A stretch of DNA of 64,000 bases from Halopelagius longus (GCF_900100875.1 NZ_FNKQ01000003.1:620001-684000), one strand, 5' to 3'; counted from the stretch's first letter, positions 32,760 to 41,640 are shown. Notes: a model not told the origin generated them from the letters alone. Made by a program: numbers and translations.

Positions 32760-34612
32760 CCGTCGCCCCACACGTCCGAGAGCGGGTGTTTGGAGCGACC
32801 GCCGTCTGAGTCGCTACCGGACGCGGCGGAGTCGGACCGGCCGTCGGCGCGAGAGTCGCCGCCCTTCGCTCCCGAGGAGGTGTCGCGAGTCCCCCCGGAG
32901 CGACCGGTCCGCGTCGACGTCGATGCGGTTCCCGCGTTCGATAGCCCGCCGGACCCGGCACCCGCCCGCGCGCCCGCCGCCTCGGGGTCGAACTCGGGGA
33001 GGTCGGGCGTCGTCGTGCGGTCCACCTGTTCGCGGAACCACGCGGGCATGTCCGAGCGGGTTCGCTCGAAGAGGTCCAAAAGACTCGAATCCGCGAGGTA
33101 CGTCGCGCCGTAGTCGTCGGGCGCGCGGACGACGCGCCCGCACGCTTGGATGACGGTCCGGAGGGCGGCGCGGCGGTACCACGGCCACTGGCCGTCTTCG
33201 AGGCGGCGCGCGACGCGGGTGTCGTTCGTGTTGAGGTACGGCGCCTTACAGATGACCTGCCAGCGACAGAGGTCACCTTTCAGGTCCAACGCCTCCTCCA
33301 TCTTCACCGAGAGGAACACGTCCGGGTCGTCCGTCGCCTTCCACGACTCCAGTTCGGCGTCGCGGTTCTGCCTGTCGTGGGCGCGGATTCGGTTCCCGAG
33401 CCCCAACTGCGCGAGGCGGCGCTTCAGTTCCGACTGGATGGCGTAGGAGTGGCAGTGGACGAGTCCCTTCTCCTCGCGGTGGTGCGCCATCAGTCGGACG
33501 AGGACGCGCGCCACCTTCGGGAGCGTCTCGTCGCGGTGTTCGTACGTCATCTTCCCCCGCGTCACGTCGTACAGCGGTCGGTTCTCCACGGGGAACGTGT
33601 GCTCGACGTCCACGAGGGCCACGTCGTCGGGGTTCAGGCCGACGCCGCGACAGAACGCCTCCTTGTTCAGAATCGTCGCAGAGAGCAGGGCGAACTTGTT
33701 GCCGCGGTCCCAGACGGTGTGGTGGAGGTATCGCTCGGGGTCGAGCGGTTTGATGCTCATCCCCTCGCCGTCGGGTTGGTCCACCACCCACGTCGTCGCG
33801 CTCTCGGGGTCTCTGTAGTCCTCGATGAACCACTTCAACTCCGAGCGGAGTTCCTGCAACCGGTCGCGCCGCGCCGCCTCCTCGGGCGTCAGTTCCGGTT
33901 TCGTGAGGAGTTCGTCCTTCGCGCGCTTGCAGACGCCCATCAGGGCCTCGGCGAACCGCACCGTCCGCTCTACGGGGTCGTCGGCTGCGGTCACGTCCGG
34001 AACGCCCACGTCGTCCCAGACGGGGACGGTGCGCGGGTTCAGGTCGATGGTGGCGTACATCTCCGCCCACTCGGCGAGTCCGTGCGCCTCGTCTATCACC
34101 ACCACGTCACGCTTACGGAACACGTCCGAGCCGGCGGTCTGCATGAAGTACGCGAGCGTCATCGCCGCTATCTGTCGGTTCGAGGCGATGGCGCGGTCCG
34201 AGAAGTACGGACACCGGTGGCGGACGGTGCAGTCGAACCCTTTCTGTCGGGCGCAGGGCGCCCGGTCGACGGGCGTGTCCTCCTCGCCGTTGATGATGCA
34301 GGTGTAGTTGCGCTTCCCGCGGATGACCTGCAGGTCGTCGAGGAGTTCGTCTTCGGCCACGTCGTCGAGTTGCGACACCTGCGGCGTCGTGTAGTACGCG
34401 TCCGTCGCCTCCGCGGGGGCCGCCTCCTCTACGGTCCGGGCCGCGCCCGCGATGGAACGCGCGAGGAGGGATTTCCCGCTCCCCGTCGGCGCGCGCACCA
34501 ACACGACGTCGTTTCCGGCGGCGAACGCGTCGCGGATGTCGCGGAGGGCTTGCTCTTGGGTTCCGCGGTAACTGGGGGCCGGGAACGAAGGGAGGATGCG
34601 CGAGGGGTCCAC
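32756..34612 (-). CDS. XPD/DinG-like Fe-S superfamily 2 DNA helicase
   Basis: A 618-residue helicase. Walker A is APTGSGKS at residues 41-48, the DEAH box is VVVIDEAHGLAEW near 170-182, and four cysteines lie between (NYTCIIN, APCAR, FDCTV, HRCPYFSD), the Fe-S domain layout of XPD/Rad3/DinG helicases. Motif VI is seen in VIQACGRVVRAPDDYGATYL. Residues after about 545 are a Ser/Gly/Thr-rich disordered tail with polar repeats (SGGTRDTSSGAKGG). It should unwind DNA 5' to 3' in repair. It is shorter than eukaryotic XPD, and its exact role is unassigned. Confidence 0.93.
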   Translation of the reverse strand: MDPSRILPSFPAPSYRGTQEQALRDIRDAFAAGNDVVLVRAPTGSGKSLLARSIAGAARTVEEAAPAEATDAYYTTPQVSQLDDVAEDELLDDLQVIRGKRNYTCIINGEEDTPVDRAPCARQKGFDCTVRHRCPYFSDRAIASNRQIAAMTLAYFMQTAGSDVFRKRDVVVIDEAHGLAEWAEMYATIDLNPRTVPVWDDVGVPDVTAADDPVERTVRFAEALMGVCKRAKDELLTKPELTPEEAARRDRLQELRSELKWFIEDYRDPESATTWVVDQPDGEGMSIKPLDPERYLHHTVWDRGNKFALLSATILNKEAFCRGVGLNPDDVALVDVEHTFPVENRPLYDVTRGKMTYEHRDETLPKVARVLVRLMAHHREEKGLVHCHSYAIQSELKRRLAQLGLGNRIRAHDRQNRDAELESWKATDDPDVFLSVKMEEALDLKGDLCRWQVICKAPYLNTNDTRVARRLEDGQWPWYRRAALRTVIQACGRVVRAPDDYGATYLADSSLLDLFERTRSDMPAWFREQVDRTTTPDLPEFDPEAAGARAGAGSGGLSNAGTASTSTRTGRSGGTRDTSSGAKGGDSRADGRSDSAASGSDSDGGRSKHPLSDVWGDG

Positions 34613-34719
34613 GTGCGTCCCTGCTTCGCGCCGAGGTAAAAACCTTCCATCGGCCCCGTCGCGTCTCGGTCGTCAGACACGTTCGCCGGCGAAGCGGTCG
34701 ACGCGCGGGGCGTTCGTCG

Positions 34720-34842
34720 TCATCGGGCGCTCTGTACTATCAGTCGGAGAATCCCGAACAGGGCCAGCATCACGAGCAACCAGAAGAGGAGTACGAAGAG
34801 CAGTTCGAGTCCACTGGGCGAGGTGGCGAATTCGTTGTACAC
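34720..34842 (-). CDS. Small single-helix membrane protein (40 aa)
   Basis: A GTG at 34842 opens a 40-residue frame: a short polar start (YNEFATSPSG), then one long hydrophobic helix (LELLFVLLFWLLVMLALFGIL) and a short basic end. The start is chosen because a minus-strand TATA-like TATCTATA at 34863-34870 lies about 25 bases upstream. GTG at 34857 is an alternative. Function is unknown; it sits between the helicase and another small membrane protein. Confidence 0.5.
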   Translation of the reverse strand: MYNEFATSPSGLELLFVLLFWLLVMLALFGILRLIVQSAR

Positions 34843-34883
34843 GGGGAGTCGTGGCACTCGTCCTATAGATACTTTCTCTCGAC

Positions 34884-35141
34884 TCAGCGTCGCCCGGTCC
34901 GCGTCGTATCGGAGCGGACGCGATGGAAGATGCCGACCAAGCCGCCGAGGAAGAGCGCTATCCCGCAGAGGACGAAGGGGAGTTCGACGAGACTCTCCCA
35001 CGGTTCGACGTCCGTGATGATGTGAAAGGCGTTCTGCGAGTGGACGGCGACGAGGTAGCCGAGGTAGGTGACGCCGTACAGTTTCAGCAGTTCCGGGTTC
35101 AGGGCGTACCGAAGCGAGTCGGCGGCGGGGCCGTCGGGCAT
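34884..35141 (-). CDS. Small membrane protein, unknown
   Basis: An 85-residue protein with hydrophobic stretches at about residues 20-40 (LYGVTYLGYLVAVHSQNAF) and 52-72 (LPFVLCGIALFLGGLVGIF) and a basic C-terminus (RVRSDTTRTGRR). No family is recognised. Codon use is like that of its neighbours. The next gene downstream on the same strand is the 40-residue membrane protein. Confidence 0.65.
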   Translation of the reverse strand: MPDGPAADSLRYALNPELLKLYGVTYLGYLVAVHSQNAFHIITDVEPWESLVELPFVLCGIALFLGGLVGIFHRVRSDTTRTGRR

Positions 35142-35279
35142 ACTCAGAGGTAGTGAAAGTCGCCGAATACGTCTTGTGATGTGAGAGACAGGTCTGGGGT
35201 CGAGAGGAGGCCGTCCGGCGGAGTATCGAAGTCCCGTCGAGAAGCAGTCAGGTCGCGTCTCGGAGCGATTCGCGTCGCG

Positions 35280-36956
35280 TCACTCGCCCAGAAGCGAGGA
35301 CATAATCTTCTGCTCCGCGGCGCGCATGTGCTGGGTGAACGTCGGCGCGGAGATGCCCAGCGTCTCGGCGATCTCCTTGCCGGAACTCTCGCGCGGCCAC
35401 TCGAAGAACCCGCCGTAGAAGGCGGATTCCAGCACCGAGCGCTGGCGTTCCGTGAGGTTGTCGAGGGGGTTCGTCGCCTCGCCGTCCGAGCGCTCGGTTC
35501 GCGTGGTGTGTCGCTGGGCGATGACCCTCGCGTCGGGGTACGCCTCCTGTACGCCGTCTACGACGCGGCGCACGTCGGCGCCCTGCGGCAGGTGGACGAC
35601 CACCCGGTAGTCGCCGTCCTCGATCTTCGCCTCGCGGACGCGGCCGCCCTGCGAGGCGACAAGCGCCACCACCGGCGGGTCGGTGAGTCGGACCGAGAAG
35701 CGCGTCATGCCGTCGCGTTCGCCCACCTCCGAGACGGAGTCCCACGACGGGAGCGCCTCGACGACCTTCTGGAGGGTCTCGCGGCCCTCCTCGTCGGCGG
35801 AGCCGTACGTGAGGAAGTGGTCCTCGTCCACGCGAATCGTCCGGTCGAGCGTTATCGTCCCCGACCCGGAGCCGCCGCCGAGGGAGTCGAAGATGTTCCG
35901 AATCTCGAACTCTATCTCGACGACGTTGTCGCTTATGAGCGCCTCCTTCCGTTCGATGGCGGCGATGGCGTGACCGACGATGTCGCCGAGTGTGCCGACG
36001 ACCTCCCGTTCCTCGCCGCCGAATGCCTCCGGGCGGGCCGAGTAGACGTTCAACACGCCGTAGAGGATACCGTCGTGGACGATGGGTATCGCCGCCGACG
36101 ACCGGACGCCGTACTCCACGGCGGTGTCTCGCCACGGTTCGAAGTCGGGGTCCTCGAGGACGTGTTGGACCACCTGCATCTCCTTCGTCTGGATGGCCCG
36201 TCCGGTGGGACCCTGCCCGGTTTCGCTGTCGTCGTAGGTGACGTCTACCTCGTCGAGATAGTCCCCAGTTCCGGCTTCGGCCTGCACGGTTACGCCCGGA
36301 TTCGCGCGTTCGACGCCGCCTATCCACGCGAACAGGTACGACTCGGTTTCGGCCAAGCGCTCGCAGACCAGCCGCTCTATCTCCTCGCGGGAGGACTGTC
36401 GGAGGACGGCCCCCGTGATGTCTTGGACGACGCTGTTCAGTTGGTTCAGCGCGGCCAACTGTTCGCGCTGTTGTCTGAGCTGTCGCTCCTGTTCGTTCCG
36501 CTCCATCGTGTGGAAGATGGAGCGGGTCAGGATGTCCGCGTTAATCTCGTCTTTGACGAGGTACTCGTCGGCCCCGCGACGGAGCGCCTCCATCCCCGTC
36601 TGTCTGTCGCGGAGTCCCGTGAGGACGACGACCGGCGTCTCCTCCGTCCGTTCGAGCACCGCCGAGAGCGTGTCGAGACCGGTGCTGTCCGGGAGGTCCA
36701 AATCGAGGAGGACCACGTCCGGTGGGTCGCTGTCCAGTCGTTCTATCCCCGGTTCGAGGCGCGACTCGCGTATCACCGTCGGTTCGGCGCGTTCGCGCGT
36801 CACCTGCTCGGCACCGACGCTTGCGCTGGCACCGGAGCCCGCCTCCGCCGTCCGTTCCGGGAGTTCGGTGGCCTCTCGGAGGATCTCGCGGATGTAGCGA
36901 GCGTCGCCGGGGTTGTCTTCTATCAGGAGGATCGTGAGCGTCGTCTCGTCCGTCAT
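35280..36956 (-). CDS. REC-GAF-HTH regulator, bacterio-opsin activator (Bat) type
   Basis: A 558-residue signalling protein. Residues 8-135 are a receiver domain with phospho-acceptor Asp85 (VVLLDLDLPD). It contains an insertion at about 38-70 (Gly/Ser/Glu-rich) that lengthens the usual beta2-beta3 region. A coiled linker (NEQERQLRQQREQLAALNQLN) leads to a GAF domain (about 190-350), a Bat-associated module (370-480) and the C-terminal HTH_10 domain (LTERQRSVLESAFYGGFFEWPRESSGKEIAETLG). It shares the GAF and Bat parts with the large regulator at 58689. Its start overlaps the stop of the response regulator by four bases. Confidence 0.93.
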   Translation of the reverse strand: MTDETTLTILLIEDNPGDARYIREILREATELPERTAEAGSGASASVGAEQVTRERAEPTVIRESRLEPGIERLDSDPPDVVLLDLDLPDSTGLDTLSAVLERTEETPVVVLTGLRDRQTGMEALRRGADEYLVKDEINADILTRSIFHTMERNEQERQLRQQREQLAALNQLNSVVQDITGAVLRQSSREEIERLVCERLAETESYLFAWIGGVERANPGVTVQAEAGTGDYLDEVDVTYDDSETGQGPTGRAIQTKEMQVVQHVLEDPDFEPWRDTAVEYGVRSSAAIPIVHDGILYGVLNVYSARPEAFGGEEREVVGTLGDIVGHAIAAIERKEALISDNVVEIEFEIRNIFDSLGGGSGSGTITLDRTIRVDEDHFLTYGSADEEGRETLQKVVEALPSWDSVSEVGERDGMTRFSVRLTDPPVVALVASQGGRVREAKIEDGDYRVVVHLPQGADVRRVVDGVQEAYPDARVIAQRHTTRTERSDGEATNPLDNLTERQRSVLESAFYGGFFEWPRESSGKEIAETLGISAPTFTQHMRAAEQKIMSSLLGE

Positions 36957-37408
36957 TGGTACTCTCGTGATGGAGGGAGGTGAACGAGCGTGAACCAGAA
37001 CTCCTCGAACGACCGGACGAGCTCGATGAATTCGTCGGGATCGACCGGTTTGGTGAGGTAGGCGTTCGACTGCAGTTCGTAGCCCCGTATTATGTCTTCT
37101 TCGGCCTTCGAACCAGTGAGGATTATGATCGGAATGCGCCGCAGTGACGCGTCGTCCTTGATTTCGTCGAGGACCTCCATCCCGCTTACCTTCGGCAGGT
37201 TCAGGTCCAAGAGGACGAGGTTGGGGCGCGGAGCGTCCTCGTACTCGCCGCGTTGGTAGAGGAAGTCCAAGGCGGCCTCGCCGTTCCGAACGACGTGCAG
37301 GTCGTTGCGTATCTGTCCCTCCTTGAACGCCTCCTGCGTGAGACGAACGTCGCCGGGGTTGTCCTCGACGAGGAGGATATCTATCGGGCCCCCGTTCGAT
37401 TTGCTCAC
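36953..37408 (-). CDS. Rcp1-like single-domain response regulator
   Basis: A 151-residue receiver protein. The acidic pair is Glu15-Asp16 in LLVEDNPGD, the phospho-acceptor Asp68 lies in LVLLDLNLPKVSG, and the conserved Lys is in YLTKPVDPDEF. This is the Rcp1/CheY-like type that receives phosphate from phytochrome-like histidine kinases; no kinase is nearby, so it is an orphan. It is translated with the REC-GAF-Bat regulator (ATGA overlap), making a two-receiver module. Its upstream region holds a strong hairpin at 37443-37482. Confidence 0.94.
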   Translation of the reverse strand: MSKSNGGPIDILLVEDNPGDVRLTQEAFKEGQIRNDLHVVRNGEAALDFLYQRGEYEDAPRPNLVLLDLNLPKVSGMEVLDEIKDDASLRRIPIIILTGSKAEEDIIRGYELQSNAYLTKPVDPDEFIELVRSFEEFWFTLVHLPPSREYQ

Positions 37409-37442
37409 GGTATCACTCCGTCCTCGGGAAGGTTAAGTCGAA

Positions 37443-37482
37443 CGTCGGACCCGCCGTCGCCGCCCCCGGGCGGCGTCCGACG
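37443..37482 (-). promoter_or_regulatory. Leader hairpin before the response-regulator operon
   Basis: CGTCGGAC at 37443-37450 pairs perfectly with GTCCGACG at 37475-37482, and inside it GCCGCC pairs with GGCGGC (37459-37464 / 37469-37474), leaving an eight-base bulge. It lies 35 bases before the response-regulator start. A TATA-like minus-strand GCTTATCC near 37535-37543 would make this part of a roughly 100-base leader. Confidence 0.5.
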
Positions 37483-37661
37483 CCGAGTCTCTCCTCGAAC
37501 ACACTCATGTACCGTACGGAGACAGTAGAGACGGATAAGCCCACCACTGAACCGATTCGAAGAACGTCTCGGAAGGAGACTCATCGAGCGACCGGCGAGA
37601 AGACGGCCGCCGGGAGGGCGCGTTCGTCCGGGCGGAGTTCGGGACACGCGAGTCGGCGGCG

Positions 37662-37865
37662 TTACAGCGCACTCACGTCGTCGCTCGTCACGGTTCTGTC
37701 GTCGGGCAGTTGTTCGATGCAGTCGTAACAGAGGAAGAACTCGCCGCCGTCGTCGAGTTCGAGCGTGATGCCGCCGGTCGAACTCGTCTCGAAACTCCAG
37801 AAGTCGCCGATGCCGCCGGCGATTCGGACCGCCTTCCTGCACCCGTCGCACGGTTCCGTCGTCAT
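37662..37865 (-). CDS. Small zinc-binding-like protein (DUF7561-like)
   Basis: A 67-residue protein with two Cys pairs, PCDGCRKAV near the start and FFLCYDCIEQL near residue 45, separated by a beta-rich acidic segment (GITLELDDGGEF). The paired CxxC knuckles imply one bound zinc. I recall the family as haloarchaeal DUF7561. Function is unknown. It stands alone between the response-regulator operon and a divergent YkgJ-type gene. Confidence 0.75.
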   Translation of the reverse strand: MTTEPCDGCRKAVRIAGGIGDFWSFETSSTGGITLELDDGGEFFLCYDCIEQLPDDRTVTSDDVSAL

Positions 37866-37958
37866 GGCCGACGAGAGGGACCCGACACGTAAACCTCCTC
37901 CGTCGCCCCGTGCGGCCGCGCCGAGGATTCATGCGAGTGTGTGACGTAGTATACAGGC

Positions 37959-38834
37959 ATGCGCGTTGACTGCGAAGGGTGCGCCGGTTGCTGTCTCGAC
38001 TGGCGACCGCTAGCGGCCGAGGGCGGCGGCGGTCGGCGCGGCCCGCGGGAACCGCTAGACGACGTGTACAACCTCGTCCCCCTCACCCGCGACGAGGTGG
38101 TCGCGTTCGTCGAACGCGGCGTCGGCGACGCGATGGTCCCCCGGATGTGGGCCGCCGCCGAGGAACGGGAGGGGGGCGTCGAGGTAGACGGCGTGGACGT
38201 CGCCGCCATCGGCGGCCGCCCGGCGTTCTTCGTCGGCCTCCGAAAACCGCCGAAACCCGTCGGGCCGTTCGGTCACTCGCGGCGGTGGCTCCGGTCCTGT
38301 ATCTTCCTCGACCCGGAGACGCTCCAGTGCCGCATTCACGGCGACGACGAGTACCCCGACGAGTGCGCGGAGTACCCCGGCCACAACCTCGCTCTCGACC
38401 AAGAGACGGAGTGCGAACGCGTCGAGTCCGCGTTCGGCGGCGAGAGACTGCTTGACGACGAGGCCCCCGAGGGACAACGTGGACTGCTCCTCGGCCCGCA
38501 GGCGGTCGGTTCGAAGGTGTTCACTCACCCCGACCCGGGTCGCCTCGATGGCGTCGTCGAACGGATGCGCCGCGGCGACCTGACGCCCGAGGACCGCGCG
38601 GAGTTCGTCGGCGTCGCCGCCGGGTCGCACGCGGGGTCGTTGGAGGTGAACGAGGACCGGGCCGAACAGACCCGCGAGGAGGTCTTAGCCGCCGATTCGT
38701 GGGTCGGTGAGTCGATAGCGGAGTGGACGGAACTCGCGGGCGAACTCGGGGACGAAGCGGACGCGCACCTCGACGTGGAGGAGTCCCGCGGCGCGCCGAA
38801 GACGCCGGGGTGGGACGCGGTGGACGGCGATTAG
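37959..38834 (+). CDS. YkgJ family cysteine cluster protein
   Basis: A 291-residue protein of the YkgJ/CxxCxxCC cluster family. The N-terminal cluster is DCEGCAGCC (residues 4-12), and further cysteines occur in SCIFLDPETLQCRIHG and DECAEYPGHN, the typical set for binding a metal (Zn or Fe-S). The remaining 130 residues are a haloarchaeal acidic extension. Members may act as metal-dependent oxidases or iron-sulfur proteins, but no reaction is established for this one. It reads divergently from the small zinc protein gene. Confidence 0.88.
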   Translation: MRVDCEGCAGCCLDWRPLAAEGGGGRRGPREPLDDVYNLVPLTRDEVVAFVERGVGDAMVPRMWAAAEEREGGVEVDGVDVAAIGGRPAFFVGLRKPPKPVGPFGHSRRWLRSCIFLDPETLQCRIHGDDEYPDECAEYPGHNLALDQETECERVESAFGGERLLDDEAPEGQRGLLLGPQAVGSKVFTHPDPGRLDGVVERMRRGDLTPEDRAEFVGVAAGSHAGSLEVNEDRAEQTREEVLAADSWVGESIAEWTELAGELGDEADAHLDVEESRGAPKTPGWDAVDGD

Positions 38835-38972
38835 TAGCCGGTGAGACCGTTTCTGTATTCGAGACAGGGGTCGAAACTCAGTGGCCGGATATGCTCGGTA
38901 AGTGCGCGTATCTATCAAATACCACTTTTTCTCTTCCGAACGGGTATGTCCTCCCGGTTGTGAGAAGGCGAT

Positions 38973-39197
38973 ATGAATCAATCCCAGCTCCTGCGAAGCC
39001 TTGCCGTCCTCGTTATTTTCGCCGGTGTAGGGCTAATCTGGCATGCGATACAAAATCCGCTCTGCGCAGGGTTCGGTGGAGGATGTGTGCCAGATATTGC
39101 ATACATCGTCCCCGGAACAATTGCCCTGTCTCTCAGAATTGCCCTCTTTCTATTTACCCATCGACAGCGGTTATCCGATTTTAGTACAAATGAGTGA
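38973..39197 (+). CDS. Small orphan membrane protein in AT-richer DNA
   Basis: A 74-residue protein with two hydrophobic helices (about residues 7-25 and 42-62) and a short polar end. The codons use A/T far more than its neighbours (for example TTA, ATA, AAT), pointing to recent acquisition or relaxed selection. An Ile/Thr-rich ATATG start region precedes it. No family is recognised. Confidence 0.5.
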   Translation: MNQSQLLRSLAVLVIFAGVGLIWHAIQNPLCAGFGGGCVPDIAYIVPGTIALSLRIALFLFTHRQRLSDFSTNE

Positions 39198-39674
39198 ATG
39201 TTCATGGCGGCGAGGGGACGTCTCGACAATCGCGGAAGGCTCTGTGCGGTTGATTCCAAAGGTTAGTGACACCACGGAACGCGTCCGTGATGACCCAACC
39301 CGAAAGACCAGTTCACTATTAGAGGCGGCCGATTGAAAGCCTTCCTAAATGGGTCATAAATTCGATAGGGTAGAGGGTGTACTCTCTCGACCCCGTCTGT
39401 GAAAAAATTCTGACGGGGCTGTCCGTGTCAGCGGGCTCTCACTCGTGGCATTCGTCGTCGTGTTCCTGCTTGCGTCCGGTCATGTATGGGCGAGGCCGAC
39501 GCCCGAGAACGTCGTCGGACGAGAGACAGCCACCGCTCTTCAGATGCTGAGTGGATGCCCTGTACTTAGCGCTTGTTTCAGCACGGGTACTGAATAAAGA
39601 AATCGTAGCACCGACTACGGTTCGGACGCCGACTGGCGAGAAGCGTTAACAGCGTCGCAACCCCAAAACGAGCC
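39198..39674. other. 477-base gap: AT-richer, no convincing gene
   Basis: No convincing gene. It contains a hairpin, CCCCGTC at 39391-39397 with GACGGGG at 39412-39418 and a 14-base A-rich loop, and a TATA-like CGTTAAC (39644-39650) 28 bases before the next gene. Base composition is lower in GC than the flanks. The TACTTAGCGCTTGTTTCAG stretch near 39570 looks transposon-end-like, but no element can be defined. Confidence 0.5.
39644..39650 (+). promoter_or_regulatory. TATA-like box for the NmrA-type gene
   Basis: CGTTAAC centred 28 bases before the ATG at 39675. Confidence 0.5.
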
Positions 39675-40697
39675 ATGCGCGTACTCGTCACGGGGGCGAC
39701 GGGGTTCGTCGGCAGCAACCTCGTCCCCGCACTCCTCGACGCCGGCCACGACGTGACCGTTCTCACCCGCGACGCCGACCACTACGACGGTCCCGAGGGC
39801 GTCCGCGTCGTCGAGGGCGACGTCCTCGAAGCGGGGACGTTCGAGTCGGCACTCGACGTGGACGCCGCGTACTACCTCGTCCACTCGATGGCGTCCGGCG
39901 AGGACTTCGAACGGCGGGACAGACTCGGGGCGCGGAACTTCTCGCGGGCGGCGTCGGAGGCCGGGGTCGAGCGGGTACTCTACCTCGGCGGACTCGGCGA
40001 GGAACGCGACAGACTCTCGCCGCACCTGCGTTCGCGCCGGGAGGTCGAACACATCCTCGAACAGGGCGACTACGAACTGACGACGCTCCGGGCGGCCATC
40101 GTCATCGGCGACGGCAGCGCCGGGTTCGAGACGGTCCGGCAACTGGCCGCCCGCCTGCCGGTGATGCTGACGCCGCGGTGGGTGGATACACCGTGTCAAC
40201 CCGTCGCCGTCTCCGACGTGGTGGCGTACCTCGTCGGCGTCCTCGACGCGCCCGAGACGGCGGGCGGGACGTACGAAATCGGCGGCCCGGACGTGCTGAC
40301 GTACGGCGAGATGCTCGAACGCGTCGGCGACCACCTCGGCCGCCGCCCCCGCCTAATCGAGATACCGGTGCTATCGCCCGGCCTCTCGTCGTACTGGGTC
40401 GGCCTCGTGACGGACATCCCCCCTTCCGTGGCGCGACCCCTCATCGAGGGCCTGAAGAACGAAGTCGTCGTCCGCGACGACAGCATCAAAGAGCACGTCT
40501 CCGTCGAACTCACGTCGTTCGACGAGGCCGTAGCGAACGCGCTCGGACCGCCCGCCGACGGGGAGGACGAAGCGGGCGCAAACGAGGGGGACGAAGAGAG
40601 CCCCGACATCGCGCCGCCGTTCGGCGACGACGGAGACGAGGGGACGGAGGCCGCCGACTCGGGGGCGGACGCGGGGTCGAGCGCGGTGGACCGGTAG
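39675..40697 (+). CDS. NAD(P)-binding atypical SDR (NmrA/NDUFA9-like)
   Basis: A 340-residue atypical short-chain dehydrogenase. The Rossmann motif TGATGFVGSNL is at residues 6-16. A YYLVHSMASGEDFERRDRLGARNFSRAA block follows, as in NmrA-type and complex-I 39-kDa-like proteins; the usual Tyr-x3-Lys pair is not seen, so a binding rather than catalytic role is possible. The last 65 residues are an acidic Glu/Asp/Gly tail. It abuts the next gene with no gap (stop 40695-40697, ATG 40698), so they are co-translated. Confidence 0.88.
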   Translation: MRVLVTGATGFVGSNLVPALLDAGHDVTVLTRDADHYDGPEGVRVVEGDVLEAGTFESALDVDAAYYLVHSMASGEDFERRDRLGARNFSRAASEAGVERVLYLGGLGEERDRLSPHLRSRREVEHILEQGDYELTTLRAAIVIGDGSAGFETVRQLAARLPVMLTPRWVDTPCQPVAVSDVVAYLVGVLDAPETAGGTYEIGGPDVLTYGEMLERVGDHLGRRPRLIEIPVLSPGLSSYWVGLVTDIPPSVARPLIEGLKNEVVVRDDSIKEHVSVELTSFDEAVANALGPPADGEDEAGANEGDEESPDIAPPFGDDGDEGTEAADSGADAGSSAVDR

Positions 40698-41423
40698 ATG
40701 GGAGACGGGCCTCCGGAGAACCGACCCGCCGCGCAGACGGAGTACGGCGAGGCGTGGGTGTACGAGAGCATCGTCGGCGCGCTTCCGGGCGTCCACCTCA
40801 CCGACGGGCAGGCGATAGCCATCCAGTTGGGCCTGTTCGAGGTCGGAGTGGTGGCGTTCGCGTGGGTGTACGACCTCTGGAACGCCGTCCTCCCGGGCAC
40901 CGTCGCGGTGGCCGTCGCCGCCGTCGGGAGCGTCGTGATGCTCCGGATGGGACGGACGACGCGCCGCCTCGACCTGCCGGACGCCTACGGGCGACTGCTG
41001 TTCGGGTCGAGCATCGAAGTCGTCCTCGGCGTCCTCGCGTTCGTCGCCCTCGTGACGCACCTGTTCGTCTTCGAACCGCGGCGGGCGGCGACGCCCCTCG
41101 TCGAGTCGATGTTCGGGCCGGAACCGCCGATTATCGTCGTCTACCTGATGCTTCTGGTGCTGTGGGACCTCTGTTACCGCATCGGCACCTCGTGGTGGAC
41201 CGCCGTCGTCGCCGCGTGGCGGTCCCGGACCTACGCGTTCGACGAGGAGACGGCGAGGGCGTTGCGCCGCGTGGACGCCTGGAACGTCCTGTTCGGCCTC
41301 TCGCAGATCGCAGTCCTGCCGTTCGTCGCGGACCGACCGGTGTTGCTCACTGCGGTCGGCGGACACGTCGTCGCCGTCTCCGTCGTCTCCACGGCGGCGG
41401 CGGCGTCGCTACGAGTTCGGTGA
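40698..41423 (+). CDS. Haloarchaeal polytopic membrane protein (DUF7530-like)
   Basis: A 241-residue membrane protein with about six helices (for example VAVAVAAVGSVVMLRMG, LGVLAFVALVTHLFVF, VYLMLLVLWDLCYRIG). The N-terminal 35 residues are polar (PPENRPAAQTEYGEAWVYESIVGALPGVH). I recall it as a haloarchaeal family called DUF7530. Direct adjacency to the NmrA-like gene suggests a membrane partner for a dinucleotide-binding protein (inference). Confidence 0.75.
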   Translation: MGDGPPENRPAAQTEYGEAWVYESIVGALPGVHLTDGQAIAIQLGLFEVGVVAFAWVYDLWNAVLPGTVAVAVAAVGSVVMLRMGRTTRRLDLPDAYGRLLFGSSIEVVLGVLAFVALVTHLFVFEPRRAATPLVESMFGPEPPIIVVYLMLLVLWDLCYRIGTSWWTAVVAAWRSRTYAFDEETARALRRVDAWNVLFGLSQIAVLPFVADRPVLLTAVGGHVVAVSVVSTAAAASLRVR

Positions 41424-41437
41424 CGGGAAAAGAGCGG

Positions 41438-41611
41438 TCACTCGTCTTTCATCTCGCGGAACTGGTCTAAGAGGGCCTCCGCGGAGTCCCCCGAGTCGTA
41501 CTCCACTTTGCCGTGGTAGACGGTACGCTCGTCGTCGAACCCCGCGTCGACGGACCCGTTCTTTCGCTCACGGCGCTCGTGTTCGTCTTCGTCGTATGCC
41601 CCCATTGACAT
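41438..41611 (-). CDS. DUF5786 family small acidic protein (57 aa)
   Basis: A 57-residue protein: MSMGAYDEDEHERRERKNG, then FDDERTVYHGKVEYDSGDSAEALLDQFREMKDE in outline. Very acidic, with a short helical C-terminus. The two start codons (41611, 41605) differ by two residues. It matches the haloarchaeal DUF5786 family, which is widespread and without known function. A minus-strand AT-rich stretch at 41638-41650 (ATTATATATGA) is a good TATA candidate upstream of it. Confidence 0.85.
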   Translation of the reverse strand: MSMGAYDEDEHERRERKNGSVDAGFDDERTVYHGKVEYDSGDSAEALLDQFREMKDE

Positions 41612-41640
41612 GGTACAACATACCTTTGGTAATCGGAGTC

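Noticed and set aside
37949-38200. Possible CRISPR or tandem array
   Set aside because: No array of regularly spaced repeats exists here or anywhere else in the window; repeats seen are palindromes, tRNA fragments or short coding repeats.
39550-39610. Insertion-sequence end (TACTTAGCGCTTGTTTCAG)
   Set aside because: Looks like a transposon terminus, but no matching inverted partner or transposase fragment could be found within reach.
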